A stretch of 64,000 nucleotides of DNA, taken from positions 1 to 64,000 of the forward strand of contig JAADJA010000171.1 in NCBI GenBank assembly GCA_013151015.1, written 5' to 3'. The notes beneath the pieces were generated by a model. That model worked only from the letters and a program-made list of their open reading frames with translations. It was not told the DNA's origin and did not search any database. The position numbers and the translations under genes are program-made. Within the stretch, counting starts at the first letter, position 1, and every line of letters begins with the position of its first letter. This document shows positions 1 to 8,516 of this stretch, in pieces. This DNA comes from Chlorobiota bacterium (GTDB taxonomy: Bacteria > Bacteroidota > Bacteroidia > Bacteroidales > JAADJA01).

Positions 1-196
1 TGTTTTCAGAATCTTTACTTCGTATCATTTAAGAAGGTTCTGTTTTGTTTGATGTAAGAAAATGTGAAGATTATAACCTGAGTTCAATATAATTGTTCAA
101 AATTACAGGTTCTTGTGCGGTTTTCAAAATTATTATCGTGATAATTGCCCGGACGTATTGCTGAATAATTGGAATTTAGGACTTTCATATTGAGTA

Positions 197-1483
197 TCAA
201 CGAATCATTAGGTCTTCAATTTCCTCAATTTCCCTCGGAATATCCTGCATCAGGTCAAACGGGGTATCATCTACCACAATATCGTTTTCGATGCGGATTC
301 CAATTCCCTCTTCATTTATGTATAGACCCGGTTCACATGTCAACACCATCCCTTTCTTCAACTTCTCATATTTGCTTCCCACATCGTGTACATCTAAGCC
401 GATAAAGTGGGCAATTCCATGCATAAGGTATTTTGTGTAGAGTGGTTGGTCCTCATTCTGGGATTTAACGTCTTTTTTCGTAAACAGGCCCAATCCTATC
501 ATTTCTTCTTCCATCATTTTCCAGGTGGCCTTGTTTATTTTGTCAATGGTATTTCCCGGGGTATAAAGTTTAATGGATTTCTTCTGAACCCTAAGAACGG
601 CTTCGTAACATTGCTTTTGCCTGTTGGTGAACTTTCCGTTTACCGGGATTGTCCGGGTGCAATCGGCAGCGTAGTTTCCATATTCGGCCCCAAAATCCAT
701 GAGGAGGAGCTCATTGTTTCCGCATTTATTCGAATTCTCAATGTAGTGTAGGATTAAGGCATTTTTCCCGGACCCCACAATGGGTTGGTACGCATGTCCC
801 CTGGCACCGTTCCTTAAAAACTCGTGGGTGATTTCCGCTTCCACTTCATACTCCATGATCCCTGCTTTTGCGAATTTCAAAACCCTTTGAAAAGCCTGGT
901 TTGTGATGGAACAGGCTGCTTTAAGAAGTTCGATTTCCTCTTTTCGTTTCACAAGGCGTAGTTTGGTAATTATGGGTGCAAGCCTGTGGAATTGGTGGGC
1001 GGGATATTGTCCTTTTAATTTCTGGGCAAGGCGGTTTTCAATATAAGCGACATCGGATTGGTATTTCGAATACTCATTGAGGTTTATATAAATGTTTTCG
1101 GAGCTGAGTACCAGGTCGCGCATTGTCATTTCAAAATCATCCAGCCATTTTACGCTTGCAATCCCGGAAACCTTTTGGATTTCTTCCTTTGTGAATTTAT
1201 GACCAGTCCATGTTTCCTGTTTTTCGTTGGGCTTTACCGTAAAAAGGACTTCGCGCAGGTTCTTGTCGGGATGCGAAGGGCAAAGTGTCAAAATGCACTT
1301 TTCCTGGTTCAAGCCAGTAAGGTAGAACAGGTCAGAACTTTGCCTGAACGGAAAATCCTGGTCGCCGTTCCTGTTCAGTTTGTCATTTGAAGAAACAATG
1401 GCAACGGAGTTGGGTTTTAATTCCCTTGAAATTTTTTGTCTGTTCCCCTTAAAGAAACTTTTTGGTAAATTTGCATTTTTCAT
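197..1483 (-). CDS. pepP: Xaa-Pro aminopeptidase (M24B family)
   Basis: Cytosolic metallopeptidase that removes an N-terminal residue in front of proline. The M24 pita-bread fold ligands are visible: Asp in LLLMDFGAEYG (about residue 263), Asp in AADCTRT (274), His in HGIAHFIG (359), Glu in TCEPGLY (384) and Glu in IRIEND (399). The N-terminal third matches the aminopeptidase P creatinase-like domain (FRQSSDLFYLTG). The start is set at the ATG of MKNANLP. The frame stays open upstream, but only from a TTG, and that stretch runs through palindromic DNA that translates to low-complexity sequence. The resulting length, 428 aa, is close to E. coli PepP (441). The gene stands alone, divergent from sdhC. 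Confidence 0.93.
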   Translation of the reverse strand: MKNANLPKSFFKGNRQKISRELKPNSVAIVSSNDKLNRNGDQDFPFRQSSDLFYLTGLNQEKCILTLCPSHPDKNLREVLFTVKPNEKQETWTGHKFTKEEIQKVSGIASVKWLDDFEMTMRDLVLSSENIYINLNEYSKYQSDVAYIENRLAQKLKGQYPAHQFHRLAPIITKLRLVKRKEEIELLKAACSITNQAFQRVLKFAKAGIMEYEVEAEITHEFLRNGARGHAYQPIVGSGKNALILHYIENSNKCGNNELLLMDFGAEYGNYAADCTRTIPVNGKFTNRQKQCYEAVLRVQKKSIKLYTPGNTIDKINKATWKMMEEEMIGLGLFTKKDVKSQNEDQPLYTKYLMHGIAHFIGLDVHDVGSKYEKLKKGMVLTCEPGLYINEEGIGIRIENDIVVDDTPFDLMQDIPREIEEIEDLMIR

Positions 1484-1532
1484 AATCCCTGTTTTGAATT
1501 TTGAAATTTCCCCATTGGAGTTTATCACCTGC

Positions 1533-1595
1533 CCTGCCCGTTCCGGCAGGCGGGCGGTAAGGACAGGTTTGTTTTTTTGTCCCGAAGCTTCGGGA
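1533..1595. repeat. Palindromes in the pepP leader
   Basis: Two inverted repeats lie just upstream of the pepP start. CCTGCC/GGCAGG arms sit at 1533-1538 and 1545-1550, inside a GC-rich patch unlike its surroundings. A perfect 16-bp palindrome, TCCCGAAGCTTCGGGA, lies at 1580-1595. Both would fold in the pepP 5' leader. They look like dispersed intergenic palindromes rather than a protein operator, but this cannot be settled from one copy. Confidence 0.55.
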
Positions 1596-1823
1596 TTGGA
1601 TTTTGTGCTTTTGCCCAATAATACAATCCCTATGTTCAGGATTAGAAATAAGACATTAAAAAAATGGTTATTTATAATCTTTACAAATTAAATAAAAAAA
1701 CCTATTTAGACAGCTATAAAAAGAATAAAAAATTATTTTTGCCATTTCGATCATTTCTATTAAGCATTCCCGCATACCTGGGATTAGTTTTTGAAATATT
1801 TTTTTTTGACTAAATAAACAACC

Positions 1824-2492
1824 ATGGGCAATAAAAGATTTCAATCTTCTCTGACGAAGAAATTTGTAATGGCATTTATGGGATTGTTCCTGATTACATT
1901 CCTGTTCGTGCATTTGGGTATCAACCTTTTGGTATTGCTGCCCGATAAAGATTATTTTAATTTGGCGGCCCACTTTATGTCAACCAATCCGGTGATCAAG
2001 GTGTTTGAAGTAGTTCTGTTTGGTGGTTTCATCATCCATATAATATATGGGCTGATACTTCAAATCCAAAATTGGATGGCACGGCCCGACCGATATAAGA
2101 TAGAGGGTTGGTCGCACAAATCCCCTTTTTCGAAATTCATGATCCATACGGCTGCAATCATCTTTATCTTTCTTGCCATACACCTTGGCGATTTTTATTT
2201 TAGGGCAAAATTTGGTGCCATCGGCGATGTCCTTATCAATGGGGAGCATTATCATGATATGGCCGCACTCGTAATGGCAAAGTTCCTTTCTTTGGGGTAC
2301 GTGGTTGGGTACATTCTGGCATTTGTTATCCTTGGGTTCCATTTGCACCATGGGTTTCAATCGGCTTTCCAATCCATTGGCTTGAACAGCAAAACCTATA
2401 CACCGTTCATCAACGGCCTGAGCACAATTATTTCCATTATTCTCTCCTTGGGGTTCATCGTGATCCCATTGGTAATATATTTTGGCAGTTAA
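1824..2492 (+). CDS. sdhC: Succinate dehydrogenase/fumarate reductase cytochrome b subunit
   Basis: Membrane anchor of complex II. The 222-aa protein has about five hydrophobic segments (for example [20 protein letters not shown] near the N-terminus). Histidines within or beside the helices ([30 protein letters not shown]) are candidate ligands for two b haems, as in the single-polypeptide b558-type anchors of Bacteroidota, Bacillus and Wolinella. It is the first gene of sdhCAB. The stop is 25 bp before the sdhA ATG. Sequence alone does not tell whether the enzyme mainly oxidises succinate or reduces fumarate with menaquinone. Confidence 0.92.
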   Translation: MGNKRFQSSLTKKFVMAFMGLFLITFLFVHLGINLLVLLPDKDYFNLAAHFMSTNPVIKVFEVVLFGGFIIHIIYGLILQIQNWMARPDRYKIEGWSHKSPFSKFMIHTAAIIFIFLAIHLGDFYFRAKFGAIGDVLINGEHYHDMAALVMAKFLSLGYVVGYILAFVILGFHLHHGFQSAFQSIGLNSKTYTPFINGLSTIISIILSLGFIVIPLVIYFGS

Positions 2493-2517
2493 TAACCCGG
2501 AAAAAACAAAACAATAT

Positions 2518-4467
2518 ATGGCTACTTTAAATTCAAAAATACCTGAAGGACCATTGGCGGAAAAATGGAAGAATTTCAACGCACACCAAAATCTGGTTAA
2601 CCCGGCAAATAAGCGCAAGCTTGATATTATTGTCGTGGGCACAGGGCTTGCAGGGGCCGCTGCCGCCGCAAGTCTCGGTGAACTTGGCTTTATTGTGAAA
2701 AACTTCTGTATTCAGGACAGTCCGCGACGTGCACATAGTATTGCCGCACAAGGCGGGATCAATGCCGCAAAAAATTACCCGAACGATGGCGACAGTGTCT
2801 ATCGCTTGTTTTATGATACAGTAAAAGGGGGCGATTACCGAGCACGCGAGGCCAATGTTTACCGCCTTGCCGAAGTCAGCAATTCCATTATTGACCAATG
2901 CGTTGCACAAGGTGTCCCGTTTGCAAGGGAATATGGAGGTTTGCTCGATAACAGGTCTTTTGGAGGTGCTTTGGTCTCCAGGACATTTTATGCCCGTGGC
3001 CAAACCGGCCAGCAACTTCTGCTTGGTGCGTACGGGGCCTTGAGCAAGGAAGTTCATAAAGGTTCCGTGAAAATGTACACCCGTCGTGAAATGCTGGATT
3101 TGGTAATCGTGGATGGCAGGGCCCGGGGGATTATTACACGGAATACGGTAACCGGTGAAATCGAACGCCATTCGGCCCATACAGTGGTCATAGCCACAGG
3201 TGGTTACGGAAATGTATTTTTCCTTTCTACCAATGCAATGAATTCAAACGGGAGTTCAGCATGGCAATGCTATAAAAAAGGGGCTGCTTTTGCAAATCCT
3301 TGCTTTGTGCAAATACATCCAACCTGTATCCCTGTCCATGGTGATTTCCAATCGAAGTTGACATTGATGAGCGAAAGCCTGAGGAACGATGGACGAATCT
3401 GGGTTCCAAAAAACAAGGAAGATGCCCGGAAAATCCAAAAAGGGGAATTGAAACCAACAGAAATAGCAGAGGAAAACCGCGATTATTACCTTGAAAGGAG
3501 ATATCCCGCATTTGGGAACCTGGTTCCCAGGGATGTTGCGTCAAGGGCTGCAAAAGAGCGTTGCGATGCTGGACATGGCGTAGGAAACACCGGACTTGCC
3601 GTTTACCTTGATTTTAAAGATGCCATCAACCGTTTGGGCAGGGATGTTATCGAAGCACGTTATGGAAACCTTTTCCAGATGTACGAAAAAATCGTGGATG
3701 ACAATCCTTATGAAACCCCGATGATGATTTATCCGGCCATCCATTATACCATGGGCGGGATTTGGGTCGATTATGAATTGGAAACAACCATCCCGGGATT
3801 GTTTGCAGGGGGAGAAGCCAACTTTAGCGATCACGGTGCAAACCGGCTTGGGGCTTCTGCCTTGATGCAGGGACTTGCCGATGGATATTTCGTATTGCCT
3901 TATACCGTTCAGAATTATTTGGCCGATCAAATCAATGTTCCCCGCTTTTCGACCGATCTTCCTGAATTTGAGGAAGCAGAAAAAGCGGTGAAGGACAAAC
4001 TTGACAAATTGATCAATAACAAAGGTTCAAAGAGCGTGGATTCATTCCACAAACGCCTTGGACATATCATGTGGGACAATGTGGGGATGGCGCGCAATAA
4101 AGAAGGTTTGGAAAAGGCAATTAAGGAAATCAAGGCTTTAAGGGAAGAATACTGGAAAGATGTGGATGTTCCCGGTTCGTTGGAAGGCGTCAACGTTGAA
4201 CTTGAAAAAGCAGTAAGGGTTGCCGATTTCCTTGAATTGGGCGAATTGATGGCTCGTGATGCCCTTCACCGCAAGGAATCCAGTGGTGGTCACTTCAGGG
4301 AAGAATACCAAACACCGGAAGGCGAGGCCCTAAGAAATGACAAGGACTTTATGTATGTGGCAGCCTGGGAGTACAATGGGGATGGCGAACCCATATTGAA
4401 TAAAGAACCCTTGAATTATGAAGATATAGAGGTGAAAACAAGGAATTACAAGGAAGCAAAAAGCTAA
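2518..4467 (+). CDS. sdhA: Succinate dehydrogenase/fumarate reductase flavoprotein subunit
   Basis: Catalytic subunit of complex II, carrying covalent FAD and the dicarboxylate site on the cytoplasmic face. The FAD-binding [12 protein letters not shown] motif is near residue 40. The His that bonds FAD lies in [11 protein letters not shown] (about residue 73). The substrate-site regions [14 protein letters not shown] and [10 protein letters not shown] follow, as does the conserved [18 protein letters not shown] flavin segment. The ATG at 2518 is chosen because the open frame upstream starts only at a TTG that overlaps sdhC. Length 649 aa is normal for the Bacteroidota type. Gene order C-A-B matches the neighbours' roles. 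Confidence 0.97.
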   Translation: MATLNSKIPEGPLAEKWKNFNAHQNLVNPANKRKLDIIVVGTGLAGAAAAASLGELGFIVKNFCIQDSPRRAHSIAAQGGINAAKNYPNDGDSVYRLFYDTVKGGDYRAREANVYRLAEVSNSIIDQCVAQGVPFAREYGGLLDNRSFGGALVSRTFYARGQTGQQLLLGAYGALSKEVHKGSVKMYTRREMLDLVIVDGRARGIITRNTVTGEIERHSAHTVVIATGGYGNVFFLSTNAMNSNGSSAWQCYKKGAAFANPCFVQIHPTCIPVHGDFQSKLTLMSESLRNDGRIWVPKNKEDARKIQKGELKPTEIAEENRDYYLERRYPAFGNLVPRDVASRAAKERCDAGHGVGNTGLAVYLDFKDAINRLGRDVIEARYGNLFQMYEKIVDDNPYETPMMIYPAIHYTMGGIWVDYELETTIPGLFAGGEANFSDHGANRLGASALMQGLADGYFVLPYTVQNYLADQINVPRFSTDLPEFEEAEKAVKDKLDKLINNKGSKSVDSFHKRLGHIMWDNVGMARNKEGLEKAIKEIKALREEYWKDVDVPGSLEGVNVELEKAVRVADFLELGELMARDALHRKESSGGHFREEYQTPEGEALRNDKDFMYVAAWEYNGDGEPILNKEPLNYEDIEVKTRNYKEAKS

Positions 4468-4536
4468 TCAACCTGGTAGAAATCCCTTGAACGAATAGTT
4501 TAATTAATGAAGGTAAAAAATTAATATACAACAGAT

Positions 4537-5280
4537 ATGGACTTGACATTAAAGATATGGCGACAAGCAGGGCCCACGGTTAAGGGCAAGTTTGAACAAT
4601 ATTCTATTTCCGGCATTTCGACCGACAGTTCTTTTCTTGAAATGATGGATGTCCTCAATGAAGAATTGATTGGCAAGGGTGAAGAACCGGTTGCATTTGA
4701 CCATGATTGCCGCGAAGGTATTTGTGGGATGTGCAGTTTATATATCAATGGTCGTCCGCATGGCCCAGATGGTGGGATCACGACCTGTCAGTTGCACATG
4801 CGCAAGTTCAAAGATGGTGAAACAATCACGATTGAGCCCTGGCGCGCAAAGCCTTTCCCCGTTATCAAAGACCTCATCATTGACCGTTCAGCATTGGATG
4901 CCATTATCCAGTCGGGTGGGTATATTTCGGTAAATACCGGAGGTGTGCCTGATGCAAATGCAATCCCAATTGCCAGGGAAGATGCCGAGCTTGCCATGGA
5001 TGCAGCAGCTTGTATTGGTTGTGGCGCTTGTGTTGCAGCCTGTAAGAACGCTTCGGCCATGTTGTTTGTTTCGGCCAAGGTTTCACAGTTTGCTTTGTTG
5101 CCACAAGGAAAAACAGAAGCAAAGGACAGGGTCAGGACCATGGTCGCAAAAATGGACGAACTGGGGTTTGGCAATTGCACCAATACCTATGCTTGTGAAG
5201 TGGAATGCCCAAAAGAGATTAAAGTAACAAATATCGCCCGCATGAACCGCCATTTCCTTGGTGCAAAAGTGAGCGGTTAA
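4537..5280 (+). CDS. sdhB: Succinate dehydrogenase/fumarate reductase iron-sulfur subunit
   Basis: Electron-transfer subunit of complex II. All three cluster motifs are visible. The [2Fe-2S] ferredoxin set is CREGICGMC plus a later Cys (residues 58, 63, 66, 84). [12 protein letters not shown] motif (159, 162, 165, 169) and Cys 214, 220 and 224 ([17 protein letters not shown]) supply the [4Fe-4S] and third clusters. Length 247 aa is typical. It lies 69 bp after sdhA and ends the operon, with a strong terminator 27 bp downstream. Confidence 0.97.
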   Translation: MDLTLKIWRQAGPTVKGKFEQYSISGISTDSSFLEMMDVLNEELIGKGEEPVAFDHDCREGICGMCSLYINGRPHGPDGGITTCQLHMRKFKDGETITIEPWRAKPFPVIKDLIIDRSALDAIIQSGGYISVNTGGVPDANAIPIAREDAELAMDAAACIGCGACVAACKNASAMLFVSAKVSQFALLPQGKTEAKDRVRTMVAKMDELGFGNCTNTYACEVECPKEIKVTNIARMNRHFLGAKVSG

Positions 5281-5306
5281 AGCTTAAGTTATTTTCATGG
5301 AGTGTT

Positions 5307-5345
5307 AAAAAAGCTGTTTTCCTAATCGGATCGCAGCTTTTTTTG
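5307..5345 (+). terminator. Rho-independent terminator of sdhCAB
   Basis: AAAAAAGCTG at 5307-5316 pairs with CAGCTTTTTT at 5334-5343 and ends in a T run. It ends just before the convergent gene's stop codon, so it may act in both directions. Confidence 0.8.
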
Positions 5346-5353
5346 TTCTGTCC

Positions 5354-5776
5354 TTATTCAACATCAGGGGGTTTTCTTCTTTCCTTTTTGTCCGATTGTT
5401 TCTTTTTATTTTCAAGTCTTTTCTTCTTTTTCGTTTCGCTCAATTTTATGGGGATCCGTTTTTTTGGTAGGGTAAGTGCGCTTTCCAGGATTTCAAAAAA
5501 CTTTTCGATCACCGATTCCTTGTTTCTTGATTGTGAACGGTATTTTTCCGAAACAAGCACCAATTCCCCTTGATTATTGATTTTATTTCCGGTTTTTTCA
5601 AAAAGCAAGGCTTTGTCATCATCCGATAAGAGGTTTGTTTCATTGATGTTAAAACGCAGTTCGACTTTTGTGTTCACTTTGTTCACATGTTGTCCTCCAG
5701 GGCCACTGCTTCTCGAAAAAGAAAAAACCATCTCTTCGATAAAACTTTTTTCCGGGTATTTTAAGGGGCTGTCCAT
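5354..5776 (-). CDS. arfB: ArfB/YaeJ-type peptidyl-tRNA hydrolase (ribosome rescue)
   Basis: Small release-factor-like protein that frees peptidyl-tRNA on stalled ribosomes. The GGQ catalytic motif sits in SSGPGGQHVNKVNTK (GGQ at about residues 27-29) with the RF-1 family context behind it. The C-terminus is a long Lys/Arg-rich tail (KKKKRLENKKKQSDKKERR), the part that in ArfB enters the empty mRNA channel. The internal ATG at 5776 gives 140 aa, the usual ArfB size, with AAGGA directly before it; a start at 5809 would add 11 residues. There is no codon-recognition domain, so it is not prfA/prfB. Confidence 0.88.
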   Translation of the reverse strand: MDSPLKYPEKSFIEEMVFSFSRSSGPGGQHVNKVNTKVELRFNINETNLLSDDDKALLFEKTGNKINNQGELVLVSEKYRSQSRNKESVIEKFFEILESALTLPKKRIPIKLSETKKKKRLENKKKQSDKKERRKPPDVE

Positions 5777-5826
5777 TCCTTCAAGTTGAATTAAGAATTG
5801 CGTGACCAAAAATAATAAAAAAGACT

Positions 5827-5953
5827 GACATTCCGAACTAATGCGCTGGCAAGTGTGGCAGGGTGAGGAATCCCCTTGCTATTACGGCTGCCACTATTGG
5901 CGTTTATTGCCTTGCGGTCTTTCATAGTGGGGGGATTCCTCCTTCCTACTGCC
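5827..5953. repeat. Intergenic palindromic repeat, copy A
   Basis: This fills most of the 304-bp gap between the ArfB gene and the next gene. An outer GACATTCCGAAC arm at 5827 is followed by inner arms GAGGAATCCCC (5865-5875) and GGGGATTCCTCC (5931-5942), which pair perfectly over 11 bp around a 55-nt loop. The same arms recur at 22495-22626 and 26304-26455. Confidence 0.75.
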
Positions 5954-6022
5954 AGGATTTGATTATCATTGTCAAAAGGAGCAAGTCTTAGGTGCCTTTT
6001 AAAATTTATTAACGATAAAACA

Positions 6023-6053
6023 TTGATAAGCATTTTGGTTTTGCCTAATTTTG
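6023..6053 (+). promoter_or_regulatory. Candidate Bacteroidota promoter
   Basis: TAATTTTG at 6046-6053 fits the TAnnTTTG -7 element. An ATTG 20 bp upstream is a weak -33 element. The pair lies 27 bp before the ATG at 6081. Confidence 0.45.
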
Positions 6054-6080
6054 TCCGTCTAACTTAAAAATTCAAGTATT

Positions 6081-6812
6081 ATGAAAAGGATTAATGTTTT
6101 TGCAATCATCGCATTATTTTTTGTAACGGGCTTTTCAGCTTCTGCGCAGGAAGGGAAAAATGGTTTTTTCGAAGAGACCAAAGGGAGTTATGTTGACAAA
6201 GGCTATTATGTCGATGGCAAGAAAGACGGCGCATGGGTGACAGAGATGAAGAACGGGAATATTTTTAAGATCGAATCGTACCGGAATGGGATCAAAGAGG
6301 GTGTTTTCCTGAAATTCGATCAAAAGAAGGGCTTTGTTTCAAAACAGGCATATTATAGAAACGGAAAATTGAACGGACTGGAAGTTGAGTACTCCAAGGC
6401 CAACAAGCCCCACTCAAAAATCAATTACAAAGATGGCATTATCGATGGCAAGAAAACACTTTATTACGACAATGGTAAAATGCAGGAAGATTCACAGTAT
6501 AAAAACGGAAAAAAAACAGGATTGTCGAAATGGTTTGACCAAAACAATAAACTGATTGCCATTTATTCTTATAAGGACGGCAAGTTCAACGGCACCAACA
6601 AAACTTTTTACCCAAACGGGAATGTCCAGAAAGAAGAGACCTATAAGAACAATGTCCTCGATGGGCCTTACAAAGAATTCTTCCAGACCGGGAAAAAGAA
6701 AGTAACGGGCAGTTTTATAAATGGTTTTAAAGATGGCGAATGGATTACCTATGATGCGCACGGAAAGGTTACCGAGACGCTTACTTTTGAAAAAGGCGAA
6801 AGAAAACAATAA
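6081..6812 (+). CDS. Secreted YwqK/MORN-type repeat protein
   Basis: A 243-aa protein with a clear signal peptide (MKRINVFAIIALFFVTGFSASAQ is cut near residue 22). The rest is made of repeats of about 22-24 residues built on the pattern Y..G...G....Y...G, for example YKDGKFNGTNKTFYPNG and YKNNVLDGPYKEFFQTGKK. This is the YwqK-antitoxin/MORN_2 repeat, a short beta-hairpin. Many Bacteroidota carry such proteins and their role is unknown. The toxin-antitoxin label of the family name is not supported here, since no toxin lies beside it. Six bases separate it from the thioesterase gene, so the two are probably cotranscribed. Confidence 0.8.
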   Translation: MKRINVFAIIALFFVTGFSASAQEGKNGFFEETKGSYVDKGYYVDGKKDGAWVTEMKNGNIFKIESYRNGIKEGVFLKFDQKKGFVSKQAYYRNGKLNGLEVEYSKANKPHSKINYKDGIIDGKKTLYYDNGKMQEDSQYKNGKKTGLSKWFDQNNKLIAIYSYKDGKFNGTNKTFYPNGNVQKEETYKNNVLDGPYKEFFQTGKKKVTGSFINGFKDGEWITYDAHGKVTETLTFEKGERKQ

Positions 6813-6818
6813 AGATAT

Positions 6819-7322
6819 ATGTCAAAAAAAAACATGGATAAAAAACGTAAACTAACAAACCCTTATCTAAATACAGAGGGCTACAACTGTTTCGGCTGTT
6901 CGCCGGACAACAAACTTGGACTACAGATGGCATTTACCGAAGAGGGCGAACATATTGTTTGCCGATGGGTGCCGAAGAACCATTTTTCAGGCTATAAGAC
7001 CATGTTGCATGGTGGGGTACAGGCCACACTTATGGATGAAATCGCAAGTTGGATCGTACAAGTAAAGCTGGATACGTCAGGGGTTACTGCCAAAATGGAT
7101 ATCCGGTATATCAAGTCGGTTTCCGTTACGGAGAAAATGCTGACATTGAAGGCACATATCGAAAAACGCTTTCATAACCTGGCCTATATAGATGTGGAAC
7201 TCCTGAACGAAAACGATGAAATATGCAGCACGGCAAAGCTGATTTATTATCTTTACCCTGAGGATGTTGCGAAAAAGGATTTTTTTTATCCCGGTTCTGA
7301 AAGTTTTTTTGCAAAACCATAG
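6819..7322 (+). CDS. Hotdog-fold thioesterase (PaaI-like)
   Basis: Likely acyl-CoA thioesterase of 167 aa. The hotdog helix motif HGGVQATLMDEIASW is intact with its Asp/Glu pair, and MDIRYIKSV follows as the strand after it, the usual PaaI/4HBT layout. An N-terminal YNCFGCSPDN segment is typical of the Bacteroidota PaaI subgroup. Substrate cannot be read from the sequence. The 3' end overlaps the convergent gene by 37 bp. An ATG at 6834 is an alternative start. Confidence 0.83.
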   Translation: MSKKNMDKKRKLTNPYLNTEGYNCFGCSPDNKLGLQMAFTEEGEHIVCRWVPKNHFSGYKTMLHGGVQATLMDEIASWIVQVKLDTSGVTAKMDIRYIKSVSVTEKMLTLKAHIEKRFHNLAYIDVELLNENDEICSTAKLIYYLYPEDVAKKDFFYPGSESFFAKP

Positions 7323-8134
7323 ATGTCGAAACCCGGGGGTTCTTTGCCGATCCATAGGATAATCAAATTCCCGGGTTTTGAAAGGAAAAGAAAATCATTT
7401 CCATTTTTTATTAATAAACTATCTTGCATTCCGTTGAGAAGAAATCGTTGGGCCATTTTAACCCAATCCTTTGGAGGCAGTAAAAATCCACAACCTGTAT
7501 AAATCACCGAATCAGCTTGAAAACCATTCAGGGAAATTGGGTTTTCAATACCAGGAGCAAATCCGCTTAATTTATTTTGGTAATATTCGTTGATTTTTGT
7601 TCCGGTTGCCCTTTCTACAATCAGGCAACACAATTCCGTGATTACTTGAAATGTGTCATTTATGGGAGTTTTGATTTCCAAAAGGCCCTCAGGAATAGGT
7701 AAAGCTTTACTATCTGCCGAACCCAAATTCAAAAAACCCGCTAAGTTTACCAAAGAAAATCCTTTTTCGGGAAGTTCAGGCAAATACTTGCGTACAGGCT
7801 CATTTGTCGAATAAACATATCCTTCGTTAAGGGCAGTTTCAAGTAAACTAAGTGCTGTCAAACGGTCAATCAGGAGAGAAAAATGTTTTGTGGTTTCGCC
7901 GCTATCGGCAAAAAAGTGTTCTATTATCAAACTATCGGCCTGTATGATAACGATGGCTTTTGTATTTCCCTCATTAACGTAAGCTTCAACGATTGAATCT
8001 GAAATGCCAATATCTTTATTTAGAAATCGAATTTGACCCTGATTTGCATAGGCAGTACCAATCAGGATAAAACTGACAAATGCCATAATCACTAAGTTTT
8101 TGAAACAATTAAAACCTTTTTTGACTTTTGCCAT
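7286..8134 (-). CDS. Beta-lactamase-fold serine hydrolase homologue, catalytic residues apparently lost
   Basis: Exported 282-aa protein with a hydrophobic N-terminal signal ending near TAYAN. From about residue 80 the layout follows class C beta-lactamase/penicillin-binding proteins: LTALSLLETALNEGYV, then NEPVRKYLPELPEKG, which matches the usual helix after the nucleophile and the DPV.KYLPE segment. The SxxK tetrad just before LTAL is replaced by LLID, and the Tyr-x-Asn site before LIVERATG is not recognisable. It is therefore probably not a working hydrolase; a binding or scaffolding role is possible. It is convergent with the thioesterase gene, and its 5' end faces the riboswitch locus. 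Confidence 0.6.
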   Translation of the reverse strand: MAKVKKGFNCFKNLVIMAFVSFILIGTAYANQGQIRFLNKDIGISDSIVEAYVNEGNTKAIVIIQADSLIIEHFFADSGETTKHFSLLIDRLTALSLLETALNEGYVYSTNEPVRKYLPELPEKGFSLVNLAGFLNLGSADSKALPIPEGLLEIKTPINDTFQVITELCCLIVERATGTKINEYYQNKLSGFAPGIENPISLNGFQADSVIYTGCGFLLPPKDWVKMAQRFLLNGMQDSLLIKNGNDFLFLSKPGNLIILWIGKEPPGFDIYGFAKKLSEPG

Positions 8135-8177
8135 AATCCTATTTTGTTAATTCATTGTTGAAACAAAAGTAATTTAA

Positions 8178-8212
8178 TTTGGACTTTTACTTCAATTAAT
8201 AATCTACATTTG
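8178..8212 (+). promoter_or_regulatory. Promoter of the cobalamin locus
   Basis: TTTG at 8178-8181 and TACATTTG at 8205-8212 (23-bp spacer) match the Bacteroidota -33/-7 consensus. The riboswitch begins about 10 bases further on. Confidence 0.65.
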
Positions 8213-8221
8213 CAACGCAAT

Positions 8222-8412
8222 TATGGTGCACTTGCCTTGAAACCCAGGGCAAGTCTGAAAAGGGAATGCCGTGCTCCCGTCAATCTGGAAATTCGGCAAC
8301 AGTACCCGCTGCTGTGATCGTCATTGACTTTTTGAAATTCTTAGCCACTGTTCATTTGGATGGGAAGGCTTTCAAAAAAGGGCGTAAGTCAGAAGACCTG
8401 CCAGGTTGTCGA
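8222..8412 (+). promoter_or_regulatory. Cobalamin (B12) riboswitch
   Basis: Conserved pieces occur in the right order: GGTGC (8225), the AAAAGGGAATGCCGTGC segment (from about 8260), GGCAACAGTACCCGCTGCTG (about 8295-8315, matching the GC-rich core that ends in TGTGA), GCCACTG (8344), TGGGAAGGC (8360) and the B12 box AGTCAGAAGACCTGCC (8387-8402). A further hairpin with AGCTTT and AAAGCT arms near 8424-8441 may belong to the expression platform. In known cases bound adenosylcobalamin shuts off the gene downstream. It precedes the ATG at 8517. Confidence 0.93.
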
Positions 8413-8516
8413 ATTATTTCAAGCTTTCGGGATAAAAGCTATGGGTAAATGACCAAATCATCTATTCAAAGAATTTTCCTGTAAGTTTTTAGTGTTAAAC
8501 CTTTAAACTTTACAAA

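Noticed and set aside
2533-3180. 215-codon open frame antisense to sdhA
   Set aside because: It lies wholly inside sdhA on the other strand and shows no domain or signal; the open frame follows from the codon bias of sdhA.
6081-6812. Toxin-antitoxin function for the YwqK-like protein
   Set aside because: The family name suggests it, but the protein is exported, lacks a toxin partner and is paired with a thioesterase gene.
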